Below are positions 12,796 through 14,896 of a stretch of 14,896 nt of DNA, in pieces. The position numbers were made by a program, and so were the translations under genes. The DNA is taken from assembly GCA_024691625.1 (NCBI GenBank), contig JAILNL010000001.1:1-14896 (forward strand), written 5' to 3'. Under the pieces are notes generated by a model that worked only from the letters and a program-made list of their open reading frames with translations, was not told the DNA's origin and made no database searches. Numbering within the stretch: the stretch's first letter is position 1; the number at the start of each line of letters is the position of its first letter. Source of the stretch: Schwartzia sp. (in: firmicutes). Its GTDB lineage: Bacteria > Bacillota > Negativicutes > Selenomonadales > Selenomonadaceae.

Positions 12796-14896
12796 GATAA
12801 GCGTCTCAAGCATCTCATCGGAAACCGTTATGATTTTGGAGTTTGCCTGATAACCGCGCTGGGTTGTAATCATATCCGTAAACTGTTCGGCGATATCCAC
12901 GTTGGACATTTCGAGAGCCGCCGGAGTAATCTTTGCCCCGAGAGCATCTGCCGTATTCGGTTCACCGGATTTACCTGCGTTGTTGGAATCCTCGTAGAGA
13001 CTGTCACCAATCTTTGTAAGACCTGCCGGATTCGTAAAACGCTGTAAAGCAACCTGTGCCTCTACCTGCTTCTTGCCATTCGTATACGTTCCTGTAATAG
13101 TACCCGTATTATCAATGGAGATACTTGAAAGTGTGCCTGCTGCGTTACCGTCACATGTACCTGCGATGGTAGAACCTGATGCGTACTGGGTAAGCGCAGT
13201 AAAATCAAGCTGTACATTCTGCGGAGTCTGCGAACCGTTAGTAAGCGTCAGCGTCGGCTGTCCGCTTCCTGACTTGTACGTTCCTACGGAATCAAAGACA
13301 AGCTTGGAGGTATTCATTTTAAGCGTAGTTGTTGTTCCATCAGCTTCGGTAATTGTCTGCGTGCTTTCCTCGCCTTCTGTTGTGTGGTCTGTATCCAGCG
13401 CAACAGCCCACGTGCTTGTAGTATTGCCTTCCGTATCGGTTTCTACTCCGGTCTTTGTAAAGTAAACCGCTACATCATGCTTTCCGCCAAGGGTATCATA
13501 CACGGTAAGCGTCGTAACCATCGGCAGGCTGTTTCCTACTTCAAATGTTCCTTTTGTCTGTGTAGACTGTGTGCCATCGCTCATTTTTACAATAACAGGA
13601 TTGTCCGCAGAGGCTTTAGACCCTACGACTGTTTCTTTATCTTCAACATTTATTACGGTTCTCGGCTCCATATAAGTAATGCCTTTGATATTAGAACGCT
13701 CTTCCAGTGATGTGATTGTTCCGCTGTATGCGGCACCGGTAATAGTCAAATTAACCGGAATACCATTCTGCGTTACAGTATATGTATCACCCACCGTATA
13801 TGTCGTTCCTGATGCGCCTGTAGCAGTTGTACCATCAGAAAGGGTGAGCACTACCCCATGGCTAGCATCAGCTGTACGCGACTCTCCACTAACCGTAGTA
13901 TTGTCGTAGTCAAATGTATCTCCGACAGCATAAGGTCCATTTTTCGATGCCAGATACTGCCCGTTTATTTTAACAATGTTATTTGCTGTCTTTGTAACAG
14001 AATCGACAGGATGGCTTGCATACCCGCCAACCATAAGACTCATATTGTAAGCAGGTGTGTCCTCGACATCCAGTTGCGTAATCGTATATGTTTTTTCATA
14101 CGATGATACCGTTGCTGTCGCAGTACCTGCACCTGACGGGTATGTGTAAGTATCTCCTAATTTATAGCTGCTTCCATTCGTAATGGTGTGCGTAGTTCCA
14201 TCACTCAAAGTCAAAACCAACGGTTCGGTTGATGTTCCTGTTACTACATCAGTACCAGTTGAAACAGGCCCTGTTCCATAAGTACCGCCGACAGTATAAG
14301 TTGTTCCCGGTGTTCCCGGGAAGGTTTTACCTCCGGCATATATCAACACACTTCGTGTTGCCGATGCGGTCGCAGAAGCGCCCGGAGCGGTTGTTGAATA
14401 GCCATACTTATAATTCGAATAAGCTGAGCCCATGACATCACTGATGCTATCACCATTTGCCAACGTCACGCCAACAGGGGAATTGGCAGATGTAACTGTA
14501 ACCGAACCTGCCGTAATTGATTTGGGAACGGTATCGTATGTGGCACCAATACTATAAGTCGGAGGGGGAGTGGAATTTACGGTAGTCCCATCTGAAAGCG
14601 TTAATTTCTGCTGAATCTCCTTTACTTCCGTTCCTCCGCTAATTTCCACTATCGTAGGCACTTCAGAATTAATATTGTTTGAATAAGCTCCAGCTGTCGA
14701 ACTGGCAGGTGCCATTGTTTTACCCGCAGGAATAGAAATCACCCCTGGAGTAGAACCAGTATCAATACTACCGTTGTTTGCCATCCAGCCTTCGACGAAA
14801 TATCCCGTACCCGTCTGCACATAGTTACCATCCGCATCAAATTCGAATGCACCATTTCTTGTGTACGCCGTTCCTGTTGTTGTCTTCAAAATGAAC
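12781..14896 (-). CDS. flgE: Flagellar hook protein FlgE (5' end outside the window) with a repeat-rich insertion
   Basis: The hook protein polymerises outside the cell into the flexible joint between flagellar rod and filament. The last 704 residues are present; the gene enters at the right edge in frame, so the N-terminal segment is missing from the window. The right part (14895 leftwards) shows FlgE sequence: FILKTTTGTAYTRNGAFEFDADGN, GYFVEGW and ISIPAGKTMAP. The conserved part resumes near 13520 with MVTTLTVYDTLGGKHDVAVYF. The C-terminus is the hook/rod signature FTNPAGLTKIGDSLYEDSNNAG, TPAALEMSNVDIAEQFTDMI, TTQRGYQANSKIITVSDEMLETLINMKR. Between these (about 13520-14661) lie about 380 residues of Thr/Ser/Gly-rich sequence with degenerate SDGTT...GTTYTVGDTY repeats, absent from typical FlgE of 400-450 aa. 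No other flagellar gene is visible on the left, so flgE is the end of its unit. Confidence 0.93.
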   Translation of the reverse strand, partial: FILKTTTGTAYTRNGAFEFDADGNYVQTGTGYFVEGWMANNGSIDTGSTPGVISIPAGKTMAPASSTAGAYSNNINSEVPTIVEISGGTEVKEIQQKLTLSDGTTVNSTPPPTYSIGATYDTVPKSITAGSVTVTSANSPVGVTLANGDSISDVMGSAYSNYKYGYSTTAPGASATASATRSVLIYAGGKTFPGTPGTTYTVGGTYGTGPVSTGTDVVTGTSTEPLVLTLSDGTTHTITNGSSYKLGDTYTYPSGAGTATATVSSYEKTYTITQLDVEDTPAYNMSLMVGGYASHPVDSVTKTANNIVKINGQYLASKNGPYAVGDTFDYDNTTVSGESRTADASHGVVLTLSDGTTATGASGTTYTVGDTYTVTQNGIPVNLTITGAAYSGTITSLEERSNIKGITYMEPRTVINVEDKETVVGSKASADNPVIVKMSDGTQSTQTKGTFEVGNSLPMVTTLTVYDTLGGKHDVAVYFTKTGVETDTEGNTTSTWAVALDTDHTTEGEESTQTITEADGTTTTLKMNTSKLVFDSVGTYKSGSGQPTLTLTNGSQTPQNVQLDFTALTQYASGSTIAGTCDGNAAGTLSSISIDNTGTITGTYTNGKKQVEAQVALQRFTNPAGLTKIGDSLYEDSNNAGKSGEPNTADALGAKITPAALEMSNVDIAEQFTDMITTQRGYQANSKIITVSDEMLETLINMKR
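13522..14604 (-). repeat. Seven degenerate protein repeats within FlgE
   Basis: A unit of about 25 residues, V-x-L-S-D-G-T-T-x(5-7)-G-T-T-Y-x-V-G-D-T-Y, recurs at 14604-14533, 14469-14401, 14349-14275, 14220-14143, 13977-13909, 13854-13777 and 13596-13522. The copies at 14220 and 13854 are closest (LTLSDGTT and GDTYT in both). Others retain only parts, such as INGQYLASKNGPYAVGDTF. Linkers of about 20-60 residues vary. DNA identity between copies is low, indicating old duplications. Confidence 0.75.

Noticed and set aside
1..14896. CRISPR arrays, transposases, integrases, tRNA or rRNA genes
   Set aside because: No regularly spaced repeats, recombinase motifs or cloverleaf patterns were seen on either strand. 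The repeats in flgE are protein-level and degenerate.

Overview
The window looks like chromosomal DNA of a flagellated, anaerobic Negativicutes bacterium (Selenomonas/Anaerovibrio-like). This is an inference. It rests on a clostridial/Negativicutes-style FtsA-like protein with a long C-terminal extension, a Firmicutes-type 6S RNA, strong AGGAGG-type ribosome binding sites, flagellar flgE, and an anaerobe-like pair of amino-acid/cation symporters. No mobile element, tRNA, rRNA or CRISPR array was seen.

Layout, left to right. (1) Positions 1-27 hold the first nine codons of a minus-strand gene that leaves the window. (2) An AGCS-family alanine/glycine:cation symporter (222-1649, -) has its own promoter and terminator. 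(3) A DAACS-family glutamate/aspartate-type symporter (1860-3065, -) also has its own terminator and a structured leader. (4) A 119-aa protein of unknown function (3358-3717, -) is transcribed divergently from (5) a 6S RNA gene (about 3971-4196, +), which has a promoter, a closing stem and an intrinsic terminator. (6) A compact minus-strand operon runs from about 10016 down to 4308: a DhaL/FakA-like protein that has lost its catalytic motifs, a SWIM-SNF2 helicase, and DNA polymerase IV (dinB). (7) Transcribed divergently from that operon is a large FtsA/actin-fold protein (10192-12696, +) with a Lys/Ala-rich tail and a repetitive C-terminal half. (8) A strong bidirectional terminator separates it from (9) flgE (12781-14896, -), the flagellar hook protein, whose 5' end lies outside the window.

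The two transporters form a left-hand block of independently transcribed amino-acid uptake genes. The 6S RNA (RNA polymerase regulator) sits between the unknown gene and the end of the dinB operon. The DhaL-like/SNF2/dinB operon and the FtsA-like gene share a 157-bp intergenic region. There a 50-bp set of concentric inverted repeats overlaps both predicted divergent promoters, which suggests co-regulation.

The least ordinary features are the catalytically stripped DhaL/FakA-like protein, the five-repeat extension and histone-like tail on the FtsA-like protein, the concentric palindrome between them, and an approximately 380-residue repeat-rich insertion in the hook protein.
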